A DNA stretch of 64,000 bases, from contig CACMYX010000002.1 in assembly GCA_902618015.1 (NCBI GenBank), positions 1-64,000 on the forward strand, written 5' to 3'. A program made the translations under genes and the position numbers. How positions within the stretch are numbered: position 1 is the stretch's first letter; each line of letters opens with the position of its first letter. The notes under the pieces were generated by a model, which saw only the letters and a program-made list of their open reading frames with translations, did not search any database and had not been told where the DNA came from. Shown here in pieces: positions 9,976-17,916 of the stretch. This DNA is from an uncultured Alphaproteobacteria bacterium (GTDB lineage Bacteria; Pseudomonadota; Alphaproteobacteria; HIMB59; GCA-002718135).

Positions 9976-10008
9976 AGTAATATTTTCGTAATAAAATTGT
10001 AACCCTTT
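9976..10008 (+). promoter_or_regulatory. Candidate Pho box upstream of the binding-protein gene
   Basis: Three contiguous 11-base units AGTAATATTTT, CGTAATAAAAT and TGTAACCCTTT, with GTAA at 9977, 9988 and 9999, exactly 11 bases apart. They lie 47 bases before the start codon at 10055, which leaves room for a -10 element in the AT-rich stretch near 10028. This suggests that the binding protein has its own phosphate-controlled promoter in addition to read-through from phnA-phnY. Confidence 0.7.
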
Positions 10009-10054
10009 GAGGCTACGTGTTAGATTAATATTATATTTGAATCGGAGGGATTAA

Positions 10055-11308
10055 ATGAAAAAATTAATTACAGGATTTGCAGCCGTATTAGCTTTTGGTT
10101 TTTATGGTTCTGTTAATTCAGCTAAGTCTATTGAAATAGAAGTTGCTTATCCTTATTCAGGATTATTCGATGTAACTTTCCAAGCTATTATGCCAGAGTT
10201 TGAAAAAGCACATCCAGATATTCAAGTTAAATTTAGAGCAACTTATGAAAACTATGAGGATGCAACTGCAACAATCTTCAGAGAGTCTACTTCAGGTAAT
10301 TTACCAGATGTAACAATGCAAGGTCTTAACAGACAAGCACCTCTAGTTGACAAAGGTATTGCTAAGTCTTTAGAGCCATTTATTGCAAAAGAAGCTGCTT
10401 TTGAAAAAGATGGTTACCATTCTGCTATGTTAAGTCTTTCAACATTTGGTGGTGAAGTTTATGGATTACCATTTTCTGTATCAACGCCAGTTGGATATTA
10501 TAACATGGATTTATTAGCTGAAGCAGGTGTAAATAGTATTCCAACTAACTGGGACGAAGTTATTGCAGCATGTAATAAATTGGAAGCAGCAGGTAAAGGA
10601 ACTCTATACTTTGGTTGGAACATCACAGGTAACTGGTTCCACCAAGCATTAATGCACACTCAGAATGTTCCAATGGTTAAAGATGGAGCTGTAAATATGG
10701 GTGGTGATGCAGGACTTGCAACGTTAGAGCAAATGAAAGCAATCATGAGCGGATGTAATATGCCAAACTATTCAATTGCTGATGGTCAAGCTGCGTTTAA
10801 CGCAGGTACAATTGGTATGATGTTCTGGTCTACTTCAAGCTTGGGTTCAGTTAATGCTGCAAAGGCAGACTTTGTTTTAAAGACTGCACCATTCCCTGGA
10901 ATGGCTGGAGTTAACAATGGAACACCTGCAAGATTACCAGCAGGTGGAAACGCTGCAATGTTAGTGTCTACATCTGATGATCCAGCAAGAGTTGATGCTG
11001 CATGGACTTTCTTAAAGTTCATTACATCAGGTATCGGTGCTGCATTAGTTGCTGAAACAACTGGATATGTTCCACCAAACAAAGCAGCGAATGAATTATT
11101 AGGTGATTTCTATAGTAAAAACCCTAATAAACTTACTGCAGTTGAACAACTTCCACTTCTTGCAGATTGGTTTGCATATCCTGGAGAAAATGGATTAGCT
11201 GTTACGCAGGTAATCTATGATTACACAGAAGAAATTGCTACAGGCGACGCTGATGATATGGGTGATCTCCAAGAAGAAATGATGGAAGAAATAAACGATC
11301 TTATGTAA
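10055..11308 (+). CDS. Periplasmic solute-binding protein of the CUT1-type importer
   Basis: Family 1 extracellular solute-binding protein (UgpB/MalE type), 417 residues, with an N-terminal signal peptide ending near NSAKS. IMPEFEKAHPDIQV and LPDVTMQG are typical of the family, and YPYSGLFDVTF at the mature N-terminus recalls glycerol-3-phosphate binding proteins. Strong ribosome site GGAGG. It is the only binding protein near the split importer (4086-7061) and is the likely ligand-determining subunit. Bracketed by a Pho-type promoter and a strong terminator, it is probably made in large amounts. Ligand unknown; a phosphonate ester or phosphodiester is inferred. Confidence 0.87.
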   Translation: MKKLITGFAAVLAFGFYGSVNSAKSIEIEVAYPYSGLFDVTFQAIMPEFEKAHPDIQVKFRATYENYEDATATIFRESTSGNLPDVTMQGLNRQAPLVDKGIAKSLEPFIAKEAAFEKDGYHSAMLSLSTFGGEVYGLPFSVSTPVGYYNMDLLAEAGVNSIPTNWDEVIAACNKLEAAGKGTLYFGWNITGNWFHQALMHTQNVPMVKDGAVNMGGDAGLATLEQMKAIMSGCNMPNYSIADGQAAFNAGTIGMMFWSTSSLGSVNAAKADFVLKTAPFPGMAGVNNGTPARLPAGGNAAMLVSTSDDPARVDAAWTFLKFITSGIGAALVAETTGYVPPNKAANELLGDFYSKNPNKLTAVEQLPLLADWFAYPGENGLAVTQVIYDYTEEIATGDADDMGDLQEEMMEEINDLM

Positions 11309-11339
11309 TTTGAGATTATTTATTATTAACTTTTTATTA

Positions 11340-11371
11340 CAGCGGCTTTATAAAAGCCGCTGTTTTATTTT
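11340..11371 (+). terminator. Rho-independent terminator after the binding-protein gene
   Basis: Perfect 10-base-pair stem CAGCGGCTTT / AAAGCCGCTG with a 3-base loop, followed by TTTTATTTT. It separates the binding-protein transcript from the methionine-synthase-like operon. Confidence 0.93.
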
Positions 11372-11395
11372 AAATTTAAATGGGAGTAAAAATAG

Positions 11396-12475
11396 ATGCC
11401 TCTTAAAACAACTACAATAGGTGCTTATCCAAAACCGAAACAAACACCTATTCAAGATTGGTTTTTAGGGACAAAATCAGAAGAAGAGAGAAAAGCGTCA
11501 AAAGGATTATTATCAAATTGGTCACCTGGCGCATATGAAAAAGCATTAGAGTCTGCAGGTGCAGATGCTGAAAAATTATTTTTAGCAGCAATTAAAGAAG
11601 TTATAACTGATCAAGTAAATGCGGGTATTGATGTTCCAACAGATGGAGAAGTCAGACGTGAGAGTTACGTATTATATCAATGTCGATTTTTAAATGGAGT
11701 AAGTTTTAAAGAAGTTACACATAAGTCAGTAAGACAAGGCGCGTTCGAAGCTGATCTTCCAACTATTGTTGCACCGATTTCAAGTAAAGAAATACGTATG
11801 CATCTAGACTGGAAGAGTGCACAACAATTTACAAAAAATCCAGTTAAAATTACCCTACCTGGACCAATGACAATAACAGATTCAATTGCTAACAACTACT
11901 ATGATGACATGAAAAAACTTGGTTTTGATTTAGCATTAGCCCTTAATAAAGAAGTTAAAGCACTTGTAGATGCAGGTTGTCAGTATATTCAAATTGATGA
12001 ACCAGTATTTGCTAGAAAGCCCGATGAAGCTCATTCATATGGTATGGAAAATTTAGAAAGAATGATGCATGGTATACCTAAAGAAGTGCAACGTGTTTGC
12101 CATATTTGTTGTGGTTATCCTAATTCATTAGATTCAGAAGGTTATAAAAAGGCTGATTTAGATGCTTATGATAGAATTGCATCACTTGTAGATGATTCAA
12201 CTATTGATGAAGTATCTTTAGAAGATTCACATAGGCATAATGATTTAAATCTTTTAGAAAAATTTACTAAAACAAAAGTAATTTTTGGATTTATTGATAT
12301 TGCAAAAAGCAGAATGGAATCTGTTGAAGAAGTAAGAGTTCGTATCAAAGATTCACTTGAACATATTGATGAACACCGCTTAATAGCTGCACCAGATTGT
12401 GGTTTAGGTTTCTTTACTCGAGAACAAGCAATTGAGAAAATGACAATTTTAACTAAAGCGGCAAAATCAATTTAA
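11396..12475 (+). CDS. Core (folate-domain-less) cobalamin-independent methionine synthase-like protein
   Basis: 359-residue homologue of only the C-terminal catalytic half of MetE. The zinc/thiol site is complete: His236 and Cys238 in HIC, Glu276 in SLEDSH, Cys335 in PDCGLGF; the methionine-side IDEPVF is also present. Full MetE has about 750 residues, and the missing N-terminal half binds the methyl-folate donor. Families of short MetE proteins use other methyl donors. The gene leads a tight three-gene operon with the iron alcohol dehydrogenase and the methyltransferase-like gene, inside a phosphonate locus. The donor could be a methylated phosphonate; this is inference. Ribosome site GGGAG. 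Confidence 0.85.
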   Translation: MPLKTTTIGAYPKPKQTPIQDWFLGTKSEEERKASKGLLSNWSPGAYEKALESAGADAEKLFLAAIKEVITDQVNAGIDVPTDGEVRRESYVLYQCRFLNGVSFKEVTHKSVRQGAFEADLPTIVAPISSKEIRMHLDWKSAQQFTKNPVKITLPGPMTITDSIANNYYDDMKKLGFDLALALNKEVKALVDAGCQYIQIDEPVFARKPDEAHSYGMENLERMMHGIPKEVQRVCHICCGYPNSLDSEGYKKADLDAYDRIASLVDDSTIDEVSLEDSHRHNDLNLLEKFTKTKVIFGFIDIAKSRMESVEEVRVRIKDSLEHIDEHRLIAAPDCGLGFFTREQAIEKMTILTKAAKSI

Positions 12476-12479
12476 TGTA

Positions 12480-13592
12480 ATGTGGAATTATTTTAATCCT
12501 GTTGAAATTATCTTTGGAGAAAATAGATTTAAAGAAGTACATGATGCTCTTAAAAATAAGAACTACATCATAATCACGCATCCAGAAGAAATTTTTAAAA
12601 AATATAGCGATGAATTAAAATCTTCTTCAAATGCACCACTATCCATTATGACGGATGTTCAACCTAATCCAGATTATAAGGATATTTTAGAGCTACAAAA
12701 AAAATTTTCTTCAATCAATGAATCGGTAGATTATATTTTAGCTATAGGTGGTGGCTCTGTTACAGACACAGCTAAAGCAATTGCTGCTTTTAAAGATAAA
12801 CAAGAATATCTAACAGATTTCGTTCGCAATAAGAAAAGTCCAAGAGTCGAAAATCCAATCAAGATTATTGCAATACCTACAACTTCAGGAACATCAAGTG
12901 AGCTTACGTGTTGGGCCACAATTTGGGATAAAGAAAAAAACAATAAATTATCTTTGGCGCATAAATCTCTTTATGCAGAAAAAGCAATTATCGATCCATC
13001 AATTATGGTTGATAAGCCTTTAGGTTTGACCATTTCAACAGGTTTAGATGCTCTCTCTCATTCAATGGAAAGTATTTGGAATATTAATGCAAACCCAATT
13101 TCTGCTTCTCATGCAATACAAGCATCAAAATTAGTATTAGAAAATTTACCACTTCTCGCTAAAGATTTAAGAAGCGTTGAATTACGTTCAAACATTGCAC
13201 TGGCATGCGTTCATGCTGGCTTAGCGTTTTCCAATACAAAAACTGCTATTGCGCACAATCTATCATACCCTGTGACGCTCAATTACGGCATTCAACATGG
13301 TATTGCTTGCTCATTTACATTACCCATGATTACTAAAAGTATGGTTGGAATTGATAGTGTAGCTGAAGAAAGACTAAAACTAATTTTTAACGATAACCTA
13401 GAGAATGCCGCAAATCATCTGAGTGAATTTATGCGTTCTTTAGAGGTTCCTCTTAACTTAAATGAAATAAAAGTTCCTGTTCAAGAATGGAATAATATAG
13501 TAGATGATGCGTTTTTAGGAGAACGAGGTAAAAACTTTATTGGCAATAAAGAAGCCTTCATCTCTTCTGCTAAATCAATGGGACTTTATTAG
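12480..13592 (+). CDS. Iron-containing alcohol dehydrogenase, probably acting on phosphonates
   Basis: Type III (iron) alcohol dehydrogenase, 370 residues. GGGSVTDTAKA near residue 90 binds the cofactor; TTSGTSSE and DALSHSMES, the later histidine in HGIACSF and the surrounding pattern supply the metal site. The family includes phosphonate-associated members such as PhpC, which interconverts phosphonoacetaldehyde and 2-hydroxyethylphosphonate. Starting 4 bases after the MetE-like stop and in a locus with phnY and phnA, it may oxidise 2-hydroxyethylphosphonate to the aldehyde. Fold assignment is firm, substrate is inferred. Confidence 0.82.
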   Translation: MWNYFNPVEIIFGENRFKEVHDALKNKNYIIITHPEEIFKKYSDELKSSSNAPLSIMTDVQPNPDYKDILELQKKFSSINESVDYILAIGGGSVTDTAKAIAAFKDKQEYLTDFVRNKKSPRVENPIKIIAIPTTSGTSSELTCWATIWDKEKNNKLSLAHKSLYAEKAIIDPSIMVDKPLGLTISTGLDALSHSMESIWNINANPISASHAIQASKLVLENLPLLAKDLRSVELRSNIALACVHAGLAFSNTKTAIAHNLSYPVTLNYGIQHGIACSFTLPMITKSMVGIDSVAEERLKLIFNDNLENAANHLSEFMRSLEVPLNLNEIKVPVQEWNNIVDDAFLGERGKNFIGNKEAFISSAKSMGLY

Positions 13593-13594
13593 TA

Positions 13595-14701
13595 ATGAAA
13601 AAAAATTTCAGGTTTTATGATAACAGACAAAAATACTTATTATTTGTCACAACAACAAATGAAAAAAATCAAATTGCTGATGCGATACGCCCTCACGTAA
13701 ATAAAATTAAACCGCAAAAACCTGGTATAAAAATATTTGATGCTGGTATGGGTGATGGTTCCTTACTTATGAATGTTATGCGTCAGTGCCACGAGGCCAG
13801 GCCTAACGTACCTCTATTAGTTTGCACAAAAGAAATAAGTATTGAAGATGTAAGATTAGGTTTGGAAAAATTACCCGATAGGTTTGTTGAGCATAAGAAT
13901 ACTGTTTTTGTAATTTCAAATTTACACTACGCTGAAGCCGCAAACCTAAAATCAAAAAATGACGTTAAACAGAAAAAAATTAATTGGAATATTATTAAAT
14001 TAAAAGGTGACACCTCTCTTGAATTTGCCCAACAATTAAGAAAACAAAATGAATTTTTAGAAAAAAAATGGAATATAGAAATTAATAAAAAGTCAGGTAA
14101 CCATACTTATAAGGAACCTTCAGTCATGGTTATTTACCGTGAAGATCAAGAATTTAATGTTAATGAATTAATACCAACCAAAAAAAAATCAGATAATAAA
14201 TTTGATCTTATTATTGCTTCACAGCCTTATCGTTCAAGAATTTCAGCAGAAAAGAAATCAAAATATGTCATCGAACCAATGATTCGAGCGTTAAAATCAA
14301 AAGGGAAATTATTAACTATTCATGCTTCAGGAAAAGATCCTGCTAATGAAATAATTCGTAAAATTTGGCCAAAAGAGGACCCTTTTCCTTCTCTTGGAAA
14401 TAGTATCATTTCTTATCTTAAGAAAAATTTAGATAAAGATTTATTAAGTAGTTTATCTTTTGGAGAAAAAAAAATTATTAAATGTAAATTGAGAGCTCTA
14501 CCAACAGAAATCAGTGGAGGTATAGCGACATCATTAGTTTTTTCTGCTTGGAATGCCTCCATATATGTCAATCAAATGGATGATGATAAAGTAATGAAGG
14601 TAGAAAAAACAAAAAATTACGAAAAAGTAGTTCAAAATATTGTTGCTAAAAATAAAGGCCTTTATTTTAACAATGAAATATTTGTAATTGAAAAAAAATA
14701 A
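13595..14701 (+). CDS. Putative class I SAM-dependent methyltransferase, uncharacterised family
   Basis: 368 residues, third gene of the MetE-like/alcohol-dehydrogenase operon (2 bases after the stop). IFDAGMGDGSLL at residues 47-58 resembles the SAM-binding motif I, and FDLIIASQPYRS near residue 210 resembles the motif IV acidic-hydrophobic strand with a substrate-side aromatic. The rest (RFYDNRQKYLLFVTT at the start, KEISIEDVRLGLEKLPDRF) is conserved-looking but I know no function for it. It might methylate or demethylate a phosphonate, or act on another operon product. SAM binding itself is inferred from motif only. Confidence 0.6.
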   Translation: MKKNFRFYDNRQKYLLFVTTTNEKNQIADAIRPHVNKIKPQKPGIKIFDAGMGDGSLLMNVMRQCHEARPNVPLLVCTKEISIEDVRLGLEKLPDRFVEHKNTVFVISNLHYAEAANLKSKNDVKQKKINWNIIKLKGDTSLEFAQQLRKQNEFLEKKWNIEINKKSGNHTYKEPSVMVIYREDQEFNVNELIPTKKKSDNKFDLIIASQPYRSRISAEKKSKYVIEPMIRALKSKGKLLTIHASGKDPANEIIRKIWPKEDPFPSLGNSIISYLKKNLDKDLLSSLSFGEKKIIKCKLRALPTEISGGIATSLVFSAWNASIYVNQMDDDKVMKVEKTKNYEKVVQNIVAKNKGLYFNNEIFVIEKK

Positions 14702-14705
14702 TTTT

Positions 14706-15494
14706 TTATTTAAACCAATTAACTTCTGTTTTTAAAAAATCCTCTGTATGAATAATTAAGGCGTCAGATCGAATTATTGCAACATTATAATTTGTATCTG
14801 TATTAGCCGTTCCTAAACGATATTCATTTGAAAAGTTGGGTATTAGAGGAGACCAAGTACTTCTTGGGGAGGAAAAAGTAATACCACAATAAGAACCAGA
14901 ACTTGTAATGTGTTGATGACCAAAAAAAATATGTTTTATTATCTTATTATTTTTAGTTAAAATTTGTTGAAACTCTTTTTTTTGTTGTAATCCTATTCCA
15001 TCACTTTCCTCTTTTACTAATGCCAGTGGATTATGATGCATAAAGATGTACGTATCTGTATTAGTTTTACCTAAAATATTATTTAACCATTCTTGCCTCT
15101 CTTCACAGTAATGTCCTTGGTGAGTATTAATCAGATTAGTATCTATAAAAATTAAACGTTTATTATCTATATCCTTAAAGTATTGAATAAAGCCATTTGG
15201 ATCGGTTTCAATATTAGGAAAGTTTATTTTAAACTCATCTCTGTTATCATGATTACCTATAATGAGTTGAGGATTTAAATTCTTTGGCAGCTCTGCTTCA
15301 TCAATGATTTTTATAAATAACTGATAAGAATCTCTATCACCTAAGTCTGTAATATCGCCAGTGATGGCAAATAAATCTGCATCACCATGATTATTTTTTA
15401 TATGACTTAATGCTTTTTTAAATTTACTGACAGGATCTATGCCATGAATCTTATCTATATAAATATGAGGGTCTGAAAGATGAATAATTTTCAT
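14706..15494 (-). CDS. Calcineurin-like metallophosphoesterase, CpdA/GpdQ-like
   Basis: 262-residue binuclear metallophosphoesterase. Metal motifs run in order: LSDPHIY (DxH), TGDITDLGDRDSY, IGNHDNRDEF (GNHD), MHHNPLAL and FGHQHITSSG. This is the class III nucleotidyl/glycerophosphodiesterase branch (CpdA, GpdQ), whose members hydrolyse phosphodiesters and some phosphonate monoesters. It is the third gene of the phnW operon, 20 bases after the cupin gene (8 if a TTG 4 codons upstream is used), so removal of an ester group from a phosphonate is a reasonable guess. The ATG at 15494 was chosen because homology begins at MKIIHLSD. Confidence 0.82.
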   Translation of the reverse strand: MKIIHLSDPHIYIDKIHGIDPVSKFKKALSHIKNNHGDADLFAITGDITDLGDRDSYQLFIKIIDEAELPKNLNPQLIIGNHDNRDEFKINFPNIETDPNGFIQYFKDIDNKRLIFIDTNLINTHQGHYCEERQEWLNNILGKTNTDTYIFMHHNPLALVKEESDGIGLQQKKEFQQILTKNNKIIKHIFFGHQHITSSGSYCGITFSSPRSTWSPLIPNFSNEYRLGTANTDTNYNVAIIRSDALIIHTEDFLKTEVNWFK

Positions 15495-15514
15495 TATTTT
15501 ATACAAATTTATAA

Positions 15515-16147
15515 TTAGATCGCAGTTTTAAAATAAATATACTTATTAAATTCCTCTTTTAAGTCGATGCTAACTCTTGCATGTACTTTACCTTGTTTTC
15601 CATGAAATGATTGTTTTTCTTTAACTGGAAACACCCCTTCATGCCAAATGTTTGGATGAATATACAAACCTTTTGATCCATCACAATAAAATGCTTTGAA
15701 ATGTTCTGGTTCGATGTCGTCTGTTGGTAAAGCTAAAGGACAAATAAATGGTTTATTTTCTGCAGGAAAAAAAAGCTGACCTCCATCAGGATGATAATTT
15801 GCATGCCATAGAAATATTTTTGTTGGATCTGAATATTTATCTTTTTGCAATTCTTGATCGGGGTTATTGGCATAACCCAGTATATATTTTCCATCTACTT
15901 CATAATCGCTCTTATGTTGGACAGCATTATTTTGTCCATAAAGCACATCACCTTGCCACCAGGTATCAAAAGAACCTTCGGTAGTTCCACCTTCATTACC
16001 AGTTCCCTCTTCTATGTCGCGCCATCCTTGTTTTGGCCAAGTAACAATTTCAATATCACTATTTTCAAAACTATCGATTAAATATCCGTATCCTTTAAGA
16101 TTTTCATTTGTTGCTTTAACTAATGGTATTTCAATTTCTTTTGTCAT
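15515..16147 (-). CDS. Ureidoglycolate-lyase-like (AllA fold) cupin protein
   Basis: 210 residues of the AllA cupin family. ANYHPDGGQLFFP matches the family HPxGSQxFxP metal-side motif, FICPLALP the following strand, and GLYIHPNIWHEGVFP the late GVNYxxGxWHxPL motif. Classical AllA (about 160-170 residues) splits ureidoglycolate in purine breakdown, but no other allantoin gene is visible here. The gene lies between phnW (7 bases) and the phosphoesterase on one transcript, so a role in phosphonate metabolism is likelier. An insert near residues 40-80 makes it longer than AllA. Activity unknown. Confidence 0.75.
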   Translation of the reverse strand: MTKEIEIPLVKATNENLKGYGYLIDSFENSDIEIVTWPKQGWRDIEEGTGNEGGTTEGSFDTWWQGDVLYGQNNAVQHKSDYEVDGKYILGYANNPDQELQKDKYSDPTKIFLWHANYHPDGGQLFFPAENKPFICPLALPTDDIEPEHFKAFYCDGSKGLYIHPNIWHEGVFPVKEKQSFHGKQGKVHARVSIDLKEEFNKYIYFKTAI

Positions 16148-16154
16148 TATTTTG

Positions 16155-17252
16155 TTAGTTTAATGTTAATCCCAATTCAGTAACGACTTCTTTTACAGCT
16201 TTTATTGTATCCATCATGTCTTGTTCATCTAAATTACCAATACACCCAATTCTAAAAGTTTCTGCCACTGTTAGTTTTCCTGGATAAATTAAAAAATCTT
16301 TTTCACTAAGAGCATTATAAAATTTCTCAAAGTTAAATTTAGGATCATTAGGTTGTTTAAACGTAATAATAATTGGTGCTTGTAAATTATCAGGAAGTAG
16401 TTGCTCAAATCCCAACTCTTTCATTCCATTACAAATAATTTCACAATTTTTTTTATATCTTTTACCTCTTCCTTTTACACCGCCTTGTTCTTTATGTTCT
16501 TCAATAGCTTGGTTGAATGCAGCTAATACGTGTGTTGGAGGTGTAAATCGCCATTGTTTATTTTTTTCCATTGCTTGCCATTGATCATACAAGTCTAGAC
16601 TTAGTGAGTGACTATTGCCTTTTGCATTTTGAATAACTTCATTTTTAACAAGAATGAAACCAACACCTGGCACACCTTCTAAGCATTTGTTTGATGAAGC
16701 GGCTACAGCATCAAAAGTAATTGTTTTAGAACTTAAGGGTAATGCACCAAAGGCACTCATTGCATCGATGAATAACGATAAATTTTTCCCCTCAACCAAT
16801 TTTGCAATGTCTTCAATAGGATTTAAAATACCCGATGTTGTTTCACAATATACAGCAAAGACGTGTGTTAAGTTGTTGCTATCAATTAAGTCTTCAATTT
16901 TATTGATGTCATGTACTTCATGTTCAGCAACTTCATATTCAATAAAATCTCTCCCTAAATATGTGCACATTTTTTTCATTCTTTGTCCGTAAGCACCATT
17001 GATCAGAATCAGAATTTTAGAATCTTTTTGAGTAAGAGAGCTTACCATCGACTCTACGGCAAAAGTTCCACTTCCCTGCATTGGAACACATTGATATTTA
17101 TCTTCACCGTCTATTAATTTAACAAGGGAATCTCTAATTGATGCATTGAGATCAATAAATTTTGTATCTCTCGAACCCCAATCATGAAGCATAGCCTCTT
17201 TTGTTGACATCGATGTCGTGAGAGGACCAGGGGTTAATAATTTTTTATCCAT
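16155..17252 (-). CDS. phnW: 2-aminoethylphosphonate--pyruvate transaminase
   Basis: PLP-dependent class V aminotransferase, 365 residues, that turns 2-aminoethylphosphonate and pyruvate into phosphonoacetaldehyde and alanine. LLTPGPLTTS at the N-terminus, Asp163 in FIDAMSAFG and the PLP lysine Lys189 in SSNKCLEGVPG are the PhnW pattern. There is no phnX (phosphonatase) nearby; the aldehyde is instead oxidised by PhnY and cleaved by PhnA. It leads a leftward operon with the cupin and the phosphoesterase and is divergent from phnZ across 88 bases. Confidence 0.94.
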   Translation of the reverse strand: MDKKLLTPGPLTTSMSTKEAMLHDWGSRDTKFIDLNASIRDSLVKLIDGEDKYQCVPMQGSGTFAVESMVSSLTQKDSKILILINGAYGQRMKKMCTYLGRDFIEYEVAEHEVHDINKIEDLIDSNNLTHVFAVYCETTSGILNPIEDIAKLVEGKNLSLFIDAMSAFGALPLSSKTITFDAVAASSNKCLEGVPGVGFILVKNEVIQNAKGNSHSLSLDLYDQWQAMEKNKQWRFTPPTHVLAAFNQAIEEHKEQGGVKGRGKRYKKNCEIICNGMKELGFEQLLPDNLQAPIIITFKQPNDPKFNFEKFYNALSEKDFLIYPGKLTVAETFRIGCIGNLDEQDMMDTIKAVKEVVTELGLTLN

Positions 17253-17340
17253 TAAATATTTACTTAATAAATATTATTATAAATTTGATCAATCTTATTA
17301 AAGTTGGAATTGAATTTATTTTCTAATAAGTTAATTATAA

Positions 17341-17916
17341 ATGAAAATGGAAGAAAATATTGTAGACTATCTCTTACATCTTTTGAAAACAAAAGGTGCT
17401 GATATTCAATATGGTAATGAGGATGTGACCCAGCTTGAGCACGCACTCCAATGTGCTGAACTTGCTGAAAAACATAAATTACCAGGACCAACAATTGCTG
17501 CAGCATTACTGCATGATGTTGGCCACCTTATCTATGAGGACGGCGATCCCATTCATGAAGGGAAAGATGGTCATCATGAAAATTTAGGTGCTGATTTTTT
17601 AAAAAAATATTTTGGTGAGGATGTTATTCTACCAATTAGAGCACATGTTGACTCAAAAAGATATTTATCAAGTGTTGAAGAAGGTTATTATGATAGTCTA
17701 TCAGAAGCATCGAAACTTTCGTTAAAAGTTCAAGGTGGTCCTTTCACAAAAGAAGAAGCAGATGCGTTTATAAGCAAACCTTTTATGGATGAAGCAGTAG
17801 AGCTTAGAAGATTTGATGATTTAGCAAAAATTCTAGATAAAAAAACTCCCGATGTTGAACATTTCCGCCCCTATTTAGAAGAAGCAAGACAGTCTTTTTT
17901 AGCTAAACAAGCGTAA
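17341..17916 (+). CDS. phnZ: PhnZ-type HD-domain phosphonate-cleaving oxygenase
   Basis: 191-residue mixed-valence di-iron HD oxygenase. PhnZ cleaves (R)-1-hydroxy-2-aminoethylphosphonate to glycine and phosphate using oxygen. The residues I recall for PhnZ coincide by position here: Tyr24 and Glu27 of the substrate latch (YGNED), His34, His58-Asp59 and His62 (LLHDVGH); the next ligand is in GHHENLG (78-80) and then RAHVDSK. The related TmpB acts on the trimethylated substrate, so the exact substrate is open. Its usual partner, a 2-oxoglutarate-dependent hydroxylase (PhnY*/TmpA), is absent from this window. The stop directly abuts the next gene. Confidence 0.88.
   Translation: MKMEENIVDYLLHLLKTKGADIQYGNEDVTQLEHALQCAELAEKHKLPGPTIAAALLHDVGHLIYEDGDPIHEGKDGHHENLGADFLKKYFGEDVILPIRAHVDSKRYLSSVEEGYYDSLSEASKLSLKVQGGPFTKEEADAFISKPFMDEAVELRRFDDLAKILDKKTPDVEHFRPYLEEARQSFLAKQA

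Noticed and set aside
11396-12475. Truncated metE pseudogene
   Set aside because: The frame is intact, has its own ribosome site and all four metal-site residues, and leads an operon; it is a complete short-family protein.
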